Origin: Emiliania huxleyi CCMP1516
Lineage: Eukaryota > Haptophyta > Isochrysidales > Noelaerhabdaceae
Direction of reading: 5' to 3'
Length of the DNA stretch: 64,000 nt
Assembly (NCBI RefSeq): GCF_000372725.1
Contig: NW_005197648.1
Span: forward strand, 425,342 to 489,341
In this document: positions 40,942 through 54,200 of the stretch, in pieces
Position numbering within the stretch: position 1 is the stretch's first letter
Layout of the letters: each line of letters begins with the position of its first letter
The notes under the pieces: model-generated
Told to the model about the DNA's origin: nothing
Seen by the model: only the letters and a program-made list of their open reading frames with translations
The model's database searches: none
Position numbers and translations under genes: made by a program

Positions 40942-43900
40942 ATGCACGAACCGCCGGTCACCCGCCGCTGGGAGCGGGTGGCACTTGCAGAATCTCGAGC
41001 CTCGGCGCCAGGCGTCCCCGCCACGGACAGGCTTCTGACGGTGCGAGCGCCGTCGCCGCGTGTGCCCGCCTGTGCGGGTGTGCATTTGACGATTGTCGCC
41101 ACCCCGTGGCCGCCCTTCCCTACCTACAGGTCCACGCGGGCTACAGGAGCTCTGGACTGCCCGTGCTTGCCCTCCAGCACCTCTACACCGCCGGACCGAC
41201 AGAGCGGCCAAATCAACGGCCTCTGCCAGGCGCCGCCATCCCGCCAACAGTAGCAGCACCTCCGCCCACCTCCGCGAGCGTCCCGTCGCTCACCCGTCGG
41301 CAGGCGCGGCAGTCAGCAGCCGATCCGAATCTGGAGGCGGCGGTGCCTCTGACTCGTCGCTGCCGCCCGCAGCCCTCGTGGCGAGCGTGCAAGCCGAGGT
41401 GGAGGCGATGGTCGGCGCCCCGCTCGCGTCCGCCGACCGTGGACTGATGGAGCTTGGCCTGGACTCGTTTGACATCGAGCAGCTCGCTCAGCGGCTCACC
41501 AGCCGCCACCCACTCGCCGCCCTGGCGCCGTCCGATCTCTTCAGCGCCCCGACGGTGCGGGCACTCGTGCTGCTCGTCCACCGGCGGTCCACCGGCAGCG
41601 GACCAGAGCCGGCCGCCTCAGCTCTCGCCCCGTGCCTGGCCGAGCGTGTGGCCTGGTTCTCCGGCTTCTCCGCCAACCTCCCGCCAAACACCGGGCTAAA
41701 AGGCGCCCGCGAGATGGCGGCGTCGGGTGCGGACGCGGTGAGCGAGGCGCCCGCGGAGCGTTGGTCTCTTTCCGGCGACGGCACAGCCGTGGCGGGCCGG
41801 ATGCGCCACGGCGCGCTGCTCGGAGACATCGACCTCTTCGACGACGCCTTCTTCGGCGTCTCGCCGGCGGAGGCGGCGGCGATGGACCCGCAGCAGCGGC
41901 TGCTGCTCGAAGGCGGCTATGCTGCACTGCACGGCGCGGGCCTCTCGCGCCGCGAACTGCTCGGAAGCGTGACGGGCGTCTTCCTCGGGACAAGCTACCA
42001 CGACTTTGAGCGCCTTCTCTACCGCAAGGTGCCATCCTCCGCATATGCCGCAACTGGGGGCAGCCTCGCCATCGCTTCGGGCCGCCTGTCGTACATCCTC
42101 GGCATGCAGGGGCCTGCTGTCTCCTACGACACTGCCTGCTCTGCTGCGCTCACAGCCAGCCACGCGGCCACGAGTGCGCTGCGGCTCGGCGAGTGCGAGA
42201 GCGGGCTGGTGGCCGGCGTCAGCTTGATGCTGCTCCCCGATGTGAGCCACAGCTTCGCTGTCGCGGGCATGCTGTCGGCGCTCGGCCGGTCCCACACCTT
42301 CGACCGCCGGGCCGACGGGTACGCCCGTGGCGAGGCGTGCTGCGCGTGGCTTCTGCAGGGAGGCGCGACGGCTCGCCGGCCGGTCGCCTCGGCTCTGGGC
42401 AGCTGCGTGCGGCAGGACGGCAAGAGCGCCAGCCTCACCGCGCCCAACGGGCTCGCGCAGCAGTCGCTCCTCGAGGCGGCGCTCGCCGACGCAGCCGTGG
42501 TCGCCGACAGCCTCGCCTGCTCGGAGGCGCACGGCACGGGCACGTCGCTCGGCGACCCGATCGAGGCGCGGTCGCTCGCCGCGGCGGTGCTCGCCCGGCG
42601 CGGCGGCGGCGAGGCGCTCGCGGTGGGCAGCATCAAGGCCAACTGCGGCCACGGCGAGCCGGCGGCGGGCGCGGGCGGCCTGCTGCGCCTGTTGCTTGGT
42701 CTGTGCGGCGCCGAGGCGCCGCCCAACGCGCAGCTGCGGGTGCTGAACCCGCACGTGAGTGCGGCGCTGGAGGGCAAGGCGTGCGTGCTGCCGACTCAGC
42801 TGGCGGCGCTGCGCTCGACGGCCGCGGCGGCCGGCTCGCAGGAGGGCGGCGTGAGCTCCTTTGGCTACAGCGGCACGATTGTGCACGCGGTGTTGCGCGC
42901 GGCGCCCGGCGAGGCGGGGCGCGGGGCGCTTGCTCGGCGGGTGGAGTGCGGCCCGCAGTACCGTCGGCGCCGGTTCGGCTGGACGGGCGCGCTTGCGCCC
43001 TCCCCGCAAGACGCCGTTCCACAGTCCAACTCGGCGATGCCTCCTCACGCGCTCTGCTCGTACTCTGTGTGCTGGCCACCGATGCCGCTCCCTCGGCTCG
43101 ACACCAGCGGCGGCGTCCCTTTGACGCGCCCCCGGCCAGACGTCGCGTGGCGTGGCACGCCGCTACGCACCGCCTCCATACAGAGCTGGATCGCCCTTGA
43201 CCTCTGCGGCCCAGATGTTTCGGAGCGGCATGAAGCTCGCGCCCATCCTCTGCGTTCGGCGCTCTCTGCCGTCGCAAACCTACGCACGCAGACGACGGCG
43301 CTCGAGGCGCTCTCGCGCGTCGTCGACGCAGAGGGGCCGCCTGCTAAGGTGGCGATCCTGGTCGCGTCCGCGCTCGGGTCTCTGCTGCCTGTAGCGCAGC
43401 AACTCGTGCGGGCTGTGCCGTGTGCTCATTTGCTATTCCTGACCGTTGGGGCGTTCAATGTTTGGCCGCGCCGCCCCCCGGTCGTGCCCACCGACCCGCT
43501 CGTGGGCAGCGTCCGCTCCTTTTGCCGCGTCCTTCGGCTCGAGCACCCACGCCTCGATGTCTTCTACGCTGACATTTCGGTTACGCGCAGCTGCGACGCA
43601 GCGGCGGCCTCCCTGCGTAGTGCGATGAGCCTCGGCCACGTCGGCGCGCAGCACGCGGAGCTTGCGCTCTCCGACGGCACTTCGCACGCGGCGCGGCTGC
43701 GTCGCGCGTGTGCTGCCCCCGCCGTCGTCTCGGGCGCTTCGCCCCGCGCCCTCTCGGGCGCATTTGTCATCACCGGAGGCACTTGCGCCTCGATGTGTTC
43801 TCTGCCTTTGTTTGCGCCCCTCACCACAACCGTCTGCGCACCCACGTAGGTCTGGGCGGGCTCGGCCTCTTAGCGGCACGCGTCGTTTGCGAGAGCGCTC

Positions 43901-45238
43901 CGGTGGTCGTGGTGGCTTCGCGGAGCGGACGATTCCCCCAGGCCTCTCCCGGGGGGCAGCAGGATTCGGCAACGACGGGAGACGGGTCCCGTGGCGGCGG
44001 CGTGGATGCGCTGAGAGCGATTCCATCTGACGGGCGGGTGGTGGCGCTGGCTTGCGACGTCTCCGCCGCGCACGAGGTAGTTGCCATGCTCATGAGCCTG
44101 ACGGGCTGCGGGCACCCGCCGACCGGGTTTTTGCACGCGGCGGGGACAATACATCGCGCGTTGCTGAGCCGCACCGAGCCGCAGCACCTCCGCGCACTCT
44201 TCGCGGGCAAGGCGGTATCCGCCGCGATCGCTTCGCGGGCCTCGGCAACGCTGCCGCTCGACCGTTTCCTCTTGTTCTCCTCTTCGGCGTCCGCGCTGGG
44301 CAATGTGGGGCAGGTCGCATACGCGGCGTCCAACGGCGGCCTCGAATCGTTGGCGACACTCCGCTCGAGCGCTGGCGCTTCGGCCTCTTGCTTGCAGTTC
44401 CCGCTAGTCGCGGGCGTGGGCATGAGCGAGACGAGTTTCCGTTCTGAGCAAATGCACTATCGAGGGATGATTGCTGTCTCGGCGAACGAGTACCTCTCCA
44501 GCCTGCGGGCATCCTTGCATCAGCTATTGCGGCCGCCGGTCTCGCTCGAGCCCCTCCCCGCCAACGTCACCGCTCTCCTCGCACGGGTGACCAGCCCCGA
44601 CCAAGCCCTCTACGATGAGCTCCGCCCAGGTGGCCTTGCCGGCGAAACGGCCGGAGGCGACAGTGACGCTGCCGCGCACCCTGCCGAGCTTGCGAGCGTG
44701 GTCGATCTTGTATCGTGCATCGTGGCCTTGGCGAGGGGTCTCGTGCCATCCGGCGCCACCATCACACCCACCACGCCGCTGATGGAGGCGGGCCTCGACT
44801 CGATGGCCTCGACAGAGCTAGTCAATCAGCTGCGCTCGCGCTTGCAGCTTCGCCTCTCACCCACTCTCGTGTTCGAGCATCCGACGCCGCGTGCCATGGC
44901 CGCGCACATCCAGCAACTGCAGCAGCCCAGCGGCGAGGCCCGCCCCTGCCCGCGCGCTTATGGGCACGAGGGCGCGAGCCCGTCGCCACTGCATTTGCAG
45001 AGCTCCGCGGCGCGGCTGCCGGGCGGGTGCGCGTCCCGCCTCTCGCTCCATCGGACGCTGGCAGCGGGCGGCGACGCCATCGGCCAGATGTGCACCTCGC
45101 GCTGGCTGGCCGCCGGGAGCCACCTGCGGAGTGCGAATGAGACCCAGCAGCGCGCGGCTCGCTTTGGAGGCTTCATCGGCCAAGCCGAGATGTTCGACAA
45201 CCGAGCGTTCCACGTGCTGCCTGCAGAGGCGGCGGTGG

Positions 45239-45269
<31 letters not shown>

Positions 45270-48200
45270 GGGATACGAGGCGCTGCACGCGTCGGGGGCG
45301 TGCAAGTCCACACTGCTCGAGAGCCTCACCGGCGTCTTCCTCGGGATCGAGCGGCCCGATTGGGCCCTGCTTCGCGCCTTGCGACCAGGCCGCGCCTCCT
45401 CCTACGCCGTGACCGCCGACGCGGTCTCCATCGCGGCCGGCCGGCTCTCCTTTAGCCTCGGCCTGCACGGGCCGTGCGAGAGCGTCGACACAGCATGCGC
45501 CTCTGGGCTCGTCGCTCTACACTCGGCCTGCCGGGCGCTTCGGGCCGGCGAGTGCGACGGCGCACTCGTCGCCGCCGTGAGCCTGAAGCTCTTCCCCTAC
45601 ATGTCTCTCCTCGCCGCGGCGGCGGGCATGCTCTCGCCTGACGGGCGGTGCAAGACATTCGACGCACGCGCAAACGGGTACGTGCGCTCCGAGGGTGTGC
45701 TCGCTCAGTACGTCCATGTGGCGGCCCCACATACAGACACGTCCCTCGCGGGCTCTGCCGTCCGCCAGGACGGGCGCAGCGCGTCGCTGACGGCTCCCAA
45801 CGGGTCGGCGCAGCGGGCGCTCCTCGCTCGCGCCCTGGGAGGCGCCGGCCGCACCGACGACGGCCTCGGTACAGTCGAGGCGCACGGAACGGGGACGGCG
45901 CTTGGGGACCCAACCGAGAGCGGCGCGCTCGCGGCCTCGCTCGGCGGCGGCTGCCGGCCGCCTTGGCTGACGGCCGCCAAGGCGAACGTTGGCCACCTCG
46001 AGCCCGCGTCGGGGCTCGTCGGCGTGCTCCGCGCGACGCGATCGGTCGCTGAATATGGAGCCGCGCAGCTGCGCACCCTCAACCCCCTGATCCGAGAGAC
46101 GATCGGGAACGCTTGTCGTGTGTGCGCCCAGCACGGCTCGCGAGCCGCCGGCGACGCGCACACTGGCGTGAGCTCTTTCGGCTACAGCGGCACCATCTCG
46201 CACGCCATTTTGCGGCGCGTCGCCGCCGGGTCGTGGCCTCCCGTGCGAACCGGCTCGAGGCTCGTGTACCACAGGCGGCGGTTCCCCTGGTGCGAGGAGC
46301 CCATGATGCAGCTGCCCGACGCTCGCGTCACCGTTTGGCCCATCGCCGCCTTGCAATCCCCCTCCACCACGGCGAGCGAAGCATCGCTAGAGCTTAACGT
46401 GCCTGCGACTGGGGGCCGTGTGCAGCTGCAGGTTGCCAAGCCGGGCAGCCTAGATGGAATAGTCATCGCCGCACAGCCGGTGCCGCGGGGCTGCCCCGCC
46501 GTGAACGAGGTGGAGATCGCCGTGCAAGCCGCTTGTCTCAACTTTCGTGACGTGCTCAATGTCTTGGGGCTCGACCCTTCCGGCGACCTGCGCCCTCTCG
46601 GCGCAGAGGGCGCCGGCATCGTCCGCCGCGCTGGGAGCACCGCCCTGCATCGGGCCGGCGCGCGCGTCTTTGGCCTCGCCACGGGCTGCGCCATGAGCCT
46701 CATCCGCCAAGACGGCCGATACCTCGCCGCGGTCCCACGCGTGCTCGACTTCGAGCAGGCGGCCACGCTGCCCGTCGTGTGGACCACGGCACACTTCTGC
46801 CTCTGCGAGGCGAGGCCAGCCTGCGGCAGCGCCGCTCTGCTGCACTCGGTGAGCGGCGCCGTGGGCCTCAGCGCGCTCGAGTACACTTGCTGGATCCGGG
46901 CGGCCGTTCTCGGCACCGCAGGGAATAGGCACAAGCACGCCTTCTGCGTGCCGATGCGGCGCCATGCGCGCGCCTCATCACGCAGCCCGCAGGCGCTTGC
47001 TCACGCCGCGGGCCGGCTGTTGCGGGGACACCGGCTGCGGCTCGCGCTGACCGCGCTCTCCAAAGACTTTCAGCCCGTGACACTCGGGCTGCTCTCCGCT
47101 GGCGGCTGCTTCCTTGAGATTGGGAAGCGAGGCATCTGGAGCGAGGCTCGTGCGGCCGCGGCTCAGCCGCGCGTGACCTATCTCCCGATCGCAGTCGACG
47201 CCGGATGTCGAAACTGCCCCGGTTGGGACAGGAGCCCGGGTTGGCTGCGCGAACAGCTCCTCGTGCTCATCGCTCGTGTCGACGCGGGTGTGGTCCGGCC
47301 GATCCCCCACACACCCCTCTCGCTGGAGCTCAGCTCCATCCAGTCGGGCCTGCGCTCGCTGCGCGATGGCTCCAACCTGGGGAAAGTGATCCTCTCGGTC
47401 CGCGCGCCCCTCGAGGACGACGAGGATGGCTCGATCGCGTGCCCGAACAGCACCAGTGCACCATGCGCCACGAGCGTGGTGGTCATGAGCGTCGCGCAAG
47501 AGCCATCTGAGGGGGCGTCCTTGGTACGCGTGCGCTATGACAGCGCGCATGGCATCGCGATCCTCGAGCTGCATGACCCCATCCACTTCAACACAATCGC
47601 GCCGCAGCTCGGACGCGACTTTCACTCAGCGGTGGAGCTGCTGAGTGGAGTCGCAGACCTCCGTGCCGTCGTGCTGCAGGGTGCGGGCACCCACTTTTGC
47701 GCCGGTGGCAACCCTTATGCCAGGCCGAGCTGGCAGAGCGTCTCTTGCTGCGCCCAAGAGATCTTGGAGATGATCCTCGGCTTCGTCACCCTCGCGGCGC
47801 TGCCAGTGCCGCTCTTCTCGGCGCTCCACGGCCGGCTGGTTGGTGGCGCTGCCGCCCTCTTCCTCCAAACCGACTATCGGGTCGCCGACTCACGCGCGCT
47901 CTTTCAGCACGGCAACCTGTCGCGCGGCGTCTGCCCAGTCGCGGGGTACTCGCAGAGTCTGCCGGCCGCGATCGGCGCCGCGCGTGCGCGCGAATTCTAC
48001 CTCCTCGACGAGATCCTGTCGGCTGACGATGCGCTGCGAGCCGGTTTGATCGACGAGGTGTCTGATTCGGCAGATTCGGCCAAGAGGCGCGCCCTGCAGC
48101 TCGCGTATGCCGTGGCGAGGAGGTCCGAGCTGCGCGAGCAGGCTTTGGTGCTGCGACGACCCATCGACGCGCGTCTGCTCTGCGAGGAGGCGATGGGCCA

Positions 48201-51200
48201 TGCCGAGTGCCTCTTGGCCGGCCTGGCCGGCCGCCTGCCAGAGGCTGAGCGCGCCGACGATTGGAGCGACGAGCGCACTCACGAGGCGGAAGCGCTGTTT
48301 GTCGGGGAGGCATCTGCAGTTTCGGCGTGGGAGAGCACGGCTGTGGCGGCTGTAGAGACAGAGCACGAGCCGGACGCACGCCAAGGCTCATTGATGGCGA
48401 GGAGACGGCGTTGGCTGGAGGTGCCGCTTGAGGACGGAGAGGACCCGCTGCTCTGTGCGTTGGACGCCAGCGACGGGCTGGACACCGCCGGCTATGCTTG
48501 GCGCGACGGGGGTGCTCTCGACCTTGCCTTTACGCTTTGTGACGGCATCGCGTGCGCACGGCTCGAGAGGCCTGCTTCGGCCCGCGAGTGCTGGCATGCG
48601 ATCGCAGCAGCCAGCTGGCAACTGGCTGAGGCCGAGTCCTTGGACGCGCTCCGCGCCATCGTGATCGAGTGTGCCGTCACCGGTCCGCCCACTCGCTGCG
48701 TCATGCAGCGCATTGCGGAGGCGCGCGCCTCATTGCACGGCTTGGGCTTGCCGCTGCTTCTCGTGGTCGCCGCGACGGAGCGCGGCAGGGGCGTCGCCAC
48801 TCAGCTGCAGCCCGACTACGTCGTGTTCGAGGAGCCGGCGCCCCGGGCCACAGGCCCGCCTGCTTGGTGTGGACCGCACGAGGTTGTGGAAGTCGGCGCC
48901 GGCCGAGGCCGGGCCCTCGCTTTTGCCGCTTCCCTCGTGAAGCACCCGGCAGTCGGCCTGAGGAACATGCTGCGGTTGACGCGCGCCTCTACGCCGCCTG
49001 CGGCCGAGCGTCTTGACGCCGCCCAACTCGCACAGCTGCACCACGTTGTGTGCTACGAGGCGGGGAGCTCAGCCGAGGTGCGCGTTGAGGTGCAGCGTTT
49101 GCTACAGGGACCCGCAGCAGTCTGCAGACCCCGCGCCGACACCAGGCCGGTCTCGCTGGTTCGCAGTGAATTCTGCGCAGCGGTGCGGGCGCTAGCCCGC
49201 AGAGCGACACGAGCGTCCGTCTCCTGCTTGCCGTGAGACGCCTGTCTGCCTGCAGCAGATCTCCGTCTATGCCCCCGCGTTTGCTCACAGCGCCGAGGCC
49301 CTGGAGGCAGTCGACGGCTGCCCCGGGCGCTACACGCGAGGCGAGATGATAGCAGAGGTGAGCGTGCCAGGCGTCGACGAGGATGCGGCTTCCATGGCCA
49401 TGAGCGCGGTGCTGCAGCTCCTTCTCGCCGCGCCGCACCTATGGTCCGAGATCGGGCTGGTCGCCGTGCAAACGAGCACGCTCACAGATCGCAGCAAGAG
49501 CATCAAGTCGGCGCTGATGGCCCTGTTTGAGTCGCACGGCTGCACCGACGTCGAGGGGGTCGACCACACGAGTGGCGGACACGCAAGCATGCCAGCGACT
49601 CTGAGCTGCGCCAACTGGATCCGGAGCGACGCCTGGGACGGCCGACTCGCTCTTGCAGTGTCTATTGACCTGCCCGATGCGTCGATCGACGGCGCGGTGG
49701 CGGTCGCTGTATTATTGGGAGTGGAGGGCACGCTGCGAGTGGACCACACTTCCGTGCCGCCGCATGGCGAGCACCGCCATGACCACGGGTCGGCCTTCGA
49801 GGACTGCCACGGCCTAGTCGGCCTGAGGCAGGAGCACCTGGTTGCTTGCCGCATCGACGGGCCACCCCCGACTCTCTCCGCCGAGGTGTGCCCCGTTTCG
49901 CTCCGGACCTTCGAGCGCAGCGCCGCGCGGGCGCTGCGGCTGCGGCAGCAGGTGGGTCGGACAAGCTCGTCTGCTGCACTCCTGGGCCTCTATTCCTCCC
50001 TCCTGTCGCTGCCGCCTCGCACCACCCTGTCGGGCTTCTTCTGGTCGGGCGCGCGTGGCGTCTCCGCCTCGCTGCGAGTGCGCGGCTGGCTCGACGTCGA
50101 TAGAGGGCTCTTGGAGCGGCTGTCGACGCGAACCCTGATCGAGCCCCTCCTGGAAGCACCCGCTCCGACGTCCCGCGGTTGCGGTTGCGTCCTCGCCGCC
50201 ATCGACGCCATGGGTCGGCGGGCCTACGAGATCACCTCGGGGATGGCCTCATTGCAGTGGCTTGTGCCGGAGCCACAGTCGCCGCCCGAGAGCGTAGAAG
50301 CTGCGTCCAGCGTCTCGAGCGAGAGCGGGAGCGATGAGCCTGCATCTTCAGCGTCATCCCCCCGGAGCGAGGTGTACGTGGACCATGCCACCACCGCGCT
50401 CGCTCTCCAGACTGTGATCGACACTGTCGGCAAGGAGATTTGCGGCTTCACGCTGCCGCACGACATGCCGGTGATGGAGGGCGGGCTGGACTCGCTCGGC
50501 ATCACGGAGTTCCGTGGCCGCCTCATCGCAACGCTCGACGTCACGGGATTAATCATCCCCGGCATGCTCCCGGACACGCTGCTTTTCGACTACCCTACGC
50601 CTCGGCAGCTGCACGCTCATTTGGTCTCGCTGTGCTCTCCGCCGTCAAACAGCGGCTCCGAGTCCAGCCTGCCGGACACCCCATCCTCCAGCAGCATCGA
50701 ATCCTCCGGAACCGGTTCGTCCGCTCCAACCGTCCGGATGGTCTCTGTGCGGAACGTGGCGTTCGAGCTGCTCGGCCAGCACATCTCAATCGACCTGCCC
50801 CTCATGGAGGCGGGGCTGGACTCGCTCGCGATGATAGAGTTCCGAGGGAGATTGGAGCAGGACCGTGGCAAACTGCCAGAGACGCTGCTATTTAGCTTCC
50901 CCACCCTGCGAGAGCTCGACGGCCACTTCACCGGGCGCGTTGACTCCTCCTCCTCCTTGCCGTGGAGCAGCGACGGCAGCAGCGTCGCCTTGAGCAGCCC
51001 TCTGCCTAGTGAGGCCGGGAGCCTCGTCAGCATCCACACCGAGCAAACGAGCGGCGTGATCATCGAGGCGGACAGTGCCGCGGTCCCCGCTAGTGCATCG
51101 CTCAGTGGCCTCAGGCGTATCTCGATCAGCGGGAAGGACACGATGTCGGAGGTACCGCCTGACCGCTGGGCTCTCGCCCCTCTCGCTCCGAGTTCGAGCT

Positions 51201-54200
51201 TGGTCGAGCAGAGGGTACGCCATGGTGGCTTCTTGAGTGACATCGACCGCTTTGACAACGCTTGGTTCAGTGTCTCTCCGTCAGAGACAGCTGCCATGGA
51301 CCCGCAGCAGCGTTTGCTGATGGAGCACGGGTATTCAGCCCTCTGGCGAGTGGGCCTAGACAGAGGCGCCCTGTTGGGCGACTGCATTGGTGTGGCGACG
51401 GCGATTTACTCTACGGACTACATGACGCTCCTGTACCAGAAGCGTCCCATGAGCACGTACGCTGCCACGGGCGCCGCACTTTCAATCGCGTCTGGGCGCA
51501 TCTCATATGTCCTCGGGCTCCAGGGCCCTTGCCTCACGATTGAGACCGCCTGCTCGTCGTCGTTGGTGGCCTTTTGCCTTGCGAAGCAGGCCATGGACGC
51601 TGGCACCTGCTCGCGGCACCTCGTCGCAGCGGTCAACTTGATGCTTCTCCCGGGGACGAGCTTGGTCATGGCCTCAAACGGCATGACTTCAGCTTCGGGC
51701 CGGTCCCACACCTTCGACCGCCGGGCTGATGGGTACGCCCGTGGCGAGGCGTGCTGCGCTGCCGTCCTAAAGGCGTGCTTATCATCAACTCCACTGGTGG
51801 TGTCTGTCATGGGCAGCTGCGTGCGGCAGGACGGCAAGAGCGCCAGCCTCACCGCGCCCAACGGGCTCGCGCAGCAGTCGCTCCTCGAGGCGGCGCTCGC
51901 CGACGCAGCCGTGGTCGCCGACAGCCTCGCCTGCTCGGAGGCGCACGGCACGGGCACGTCGCTCGGCGACCCGATCGAGGCGCGGTCGCTCGCCGCGGCG
52001 GTGCTCGCCCGGCGAGGCGGCGGCGAGGCGCTCGCGGTGGGCAGCATCAAGGCCAACTGCGGCCACGGCGAGCCGGCGGCGGGCGCGGGCGGCCTGCTGC
52101 GCCTGTTGCTTGGTCTGTGCGGCGCCGAGGCGCCGCCCAACGCGCAGCTGCGGGTGCTGAACCCGCACGTGAGTGCGGCGCTGGAGGGCAAGGCGTGCGT
52201 GCTGCCGACTCAGCTGGCGGCGCTGCGCTCGACGGCCGCGGCGGCCGGCTCGCAGGAGGGCGGCGTGAGCTCCTTTGGCTACAGCGGCACGATTGTGCAC
52301 GCGGTGTTGCGCGCGGCGCCCGGCGAGGCGGGGCGCGGGGCGCTTGCCCGGCGGGTGGAGTGCGGCCCGCAGTACCGTCGGCGCCGGTTCGGCTGGCGCG
52401 AGACGCCCCACCCGCTCGCGGAGGCGCGGCTCGACGCGGCCGGCGATTGTGTGGCCGTGCGGTTCCGGTCGGCTTCGGACGGCGGGCTACGCTCGCTCGT
52501 CGCCGACCACGTCGTTCTCGGGCGGGTGCTCTTCCCTGCGGCTGGCTTCCTCGAGATGGCTCGCGCGGCGTGCGCGGCGTGCGCGGCGTCGCGGGCGGCC
52601 GAGCTCGGCGCCGACACGCCGGTCGGCTTGCGGCGCGCCTTCTTCATGCAGCCGCTGCCGCTCGGCGAGTCGGGCGGTCTGTGGGTCGAGGTGTCGGTGG
52701 ACGCGGCGGCGGAGCGTCTCGAGGTGGCTAGCTACGGGCAGGAGGAGGGCGCGGCGCGCACGGCACACTTTGCGTGCGGCCTGGCCGGGGCAGGCGCCGA
52801 GCCCGGCGGCGCGGCGCCGCCGTCGCTGGCGTCGGCGCGTGCGCTCTGCCCTCGGCCGGCGGAGCTGCGGCAGCTGTACGCGGCGTTTGAGCGGATCGGC
52901 CTTCAGTACGGCGGCGGCTTCCGCACGCTCGCCGCGGCGTGGTCGAGCGGCGGCGCGGACGGTGGCGCGGCGGCGCGGCTGCGGCGGCGGCGCTGCTTGG
53001 GCGGCACGCAGGTGCACCCGGCCGACCTGGACGGCGCGCTCCAGCTGACGGCTCTGCTGGCCAAGTCGGCCGGCGGCGAGACGCGGCTGCCCTTCTCGAT
53101 TGGCGAGGCGTCGCTCGGGGTGCCGCGGGGCGGTCTGTGGCCGGTCGCGACGCGCACTGCCGCGGATGCGCAGTGCGTCTGGCTTTCGGGCGAGCAGCCA
53201 TCATCGGCTGGGACGGTGCGTTTGGGCGATTTCCAGACGAAGGCCTTCCACGCTGCAGGGCATCTCAGCTATCAGACTTCCTGGGTTGCTCTCAGCGGGC
53301 CTCACCCTTCGGCACCGCCGGCCACGTTCCTGCTGGCCTCGGTTCGACAGGGGCGCAGTGCGCAGCTCCCCCTCTCCGACAAGGTGCTGGCACGGGCTGG
53401 CGTCCGGTCGCTCGCACTTCTGCAACGTGGCTCGGAGCTCATTAGCACGGCGACAGCCCTCCGCTTGCTGCTTGCGCACGTTGGCGGAGCCAGTGCTCCC
53501 TTACTGCTGTGCCACACGCTCGGGCACGATTCTGCGGCTCCGTCAGCTCTTGGCGTATGGGCACTAGTGCGTGCCGCGCGGGTTGAGGGAATTGCGGCTG
53601 GAGTCAGTTGCATCGGAGTCGAAGCTGGCGACGCGACGAGTCTCGGCGCTAGACTTGCGCTTCCGGAGGGCGAGGCCGAGCTTGTGTGGTCGCGCGGCAT
53701 CGGGAAGGCGCCGCGTCTTCAGCGTGTTGCACTAGACTCAAGCAGGTCGGGTCAGGTGGGCGATTCCCAGCTTGTTTCGGGCGGGACTGGCGGCCTCGGG
53801 CTCGTGGCGGCGCGCTGGCTGGTGGAGGGTGGCGCGTCGAGGCTGGTGCTGGCGTCGCGGACTCCGGCGCTGCCTGCCGCCGCCGCCGCGTCCCTCGTTT
53901 CGTCGAGCGGCTGCAGCGTGCTTCTCGCCAGCTGCGACGTGGGCGAGCCGGCCGCCGTGCGCCGGCTCCTTGCGGGCGCTGGCGTGGGCGGCATGAGCGG
54001 CATGTGGCACACGGCGGGCGTGCTAGCGGACGGCGTGCTGCACTCGCAGAGCGAGCGTTCGCTGCGCCACGTCTTCGCCCCGAAGGCGCACGGCGGCGCG
54101 CACCTCTGTGCGGCGAGCGCGGCGGTGCCCCTCGATTCGCTCGTGCTGTTCTCGTCGGTGGCCGCGCTCATCGGCGGCGGCGGGCAGGCGAACTACGGCG

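Noticed and set aside
41093-43849. PKS first exon as a separate gene ending at 43849
   Set aside because: The frame ends inside the KR nucleotide-binding motif; a 71-bp GC-AG intron restores TGGLGGLG.
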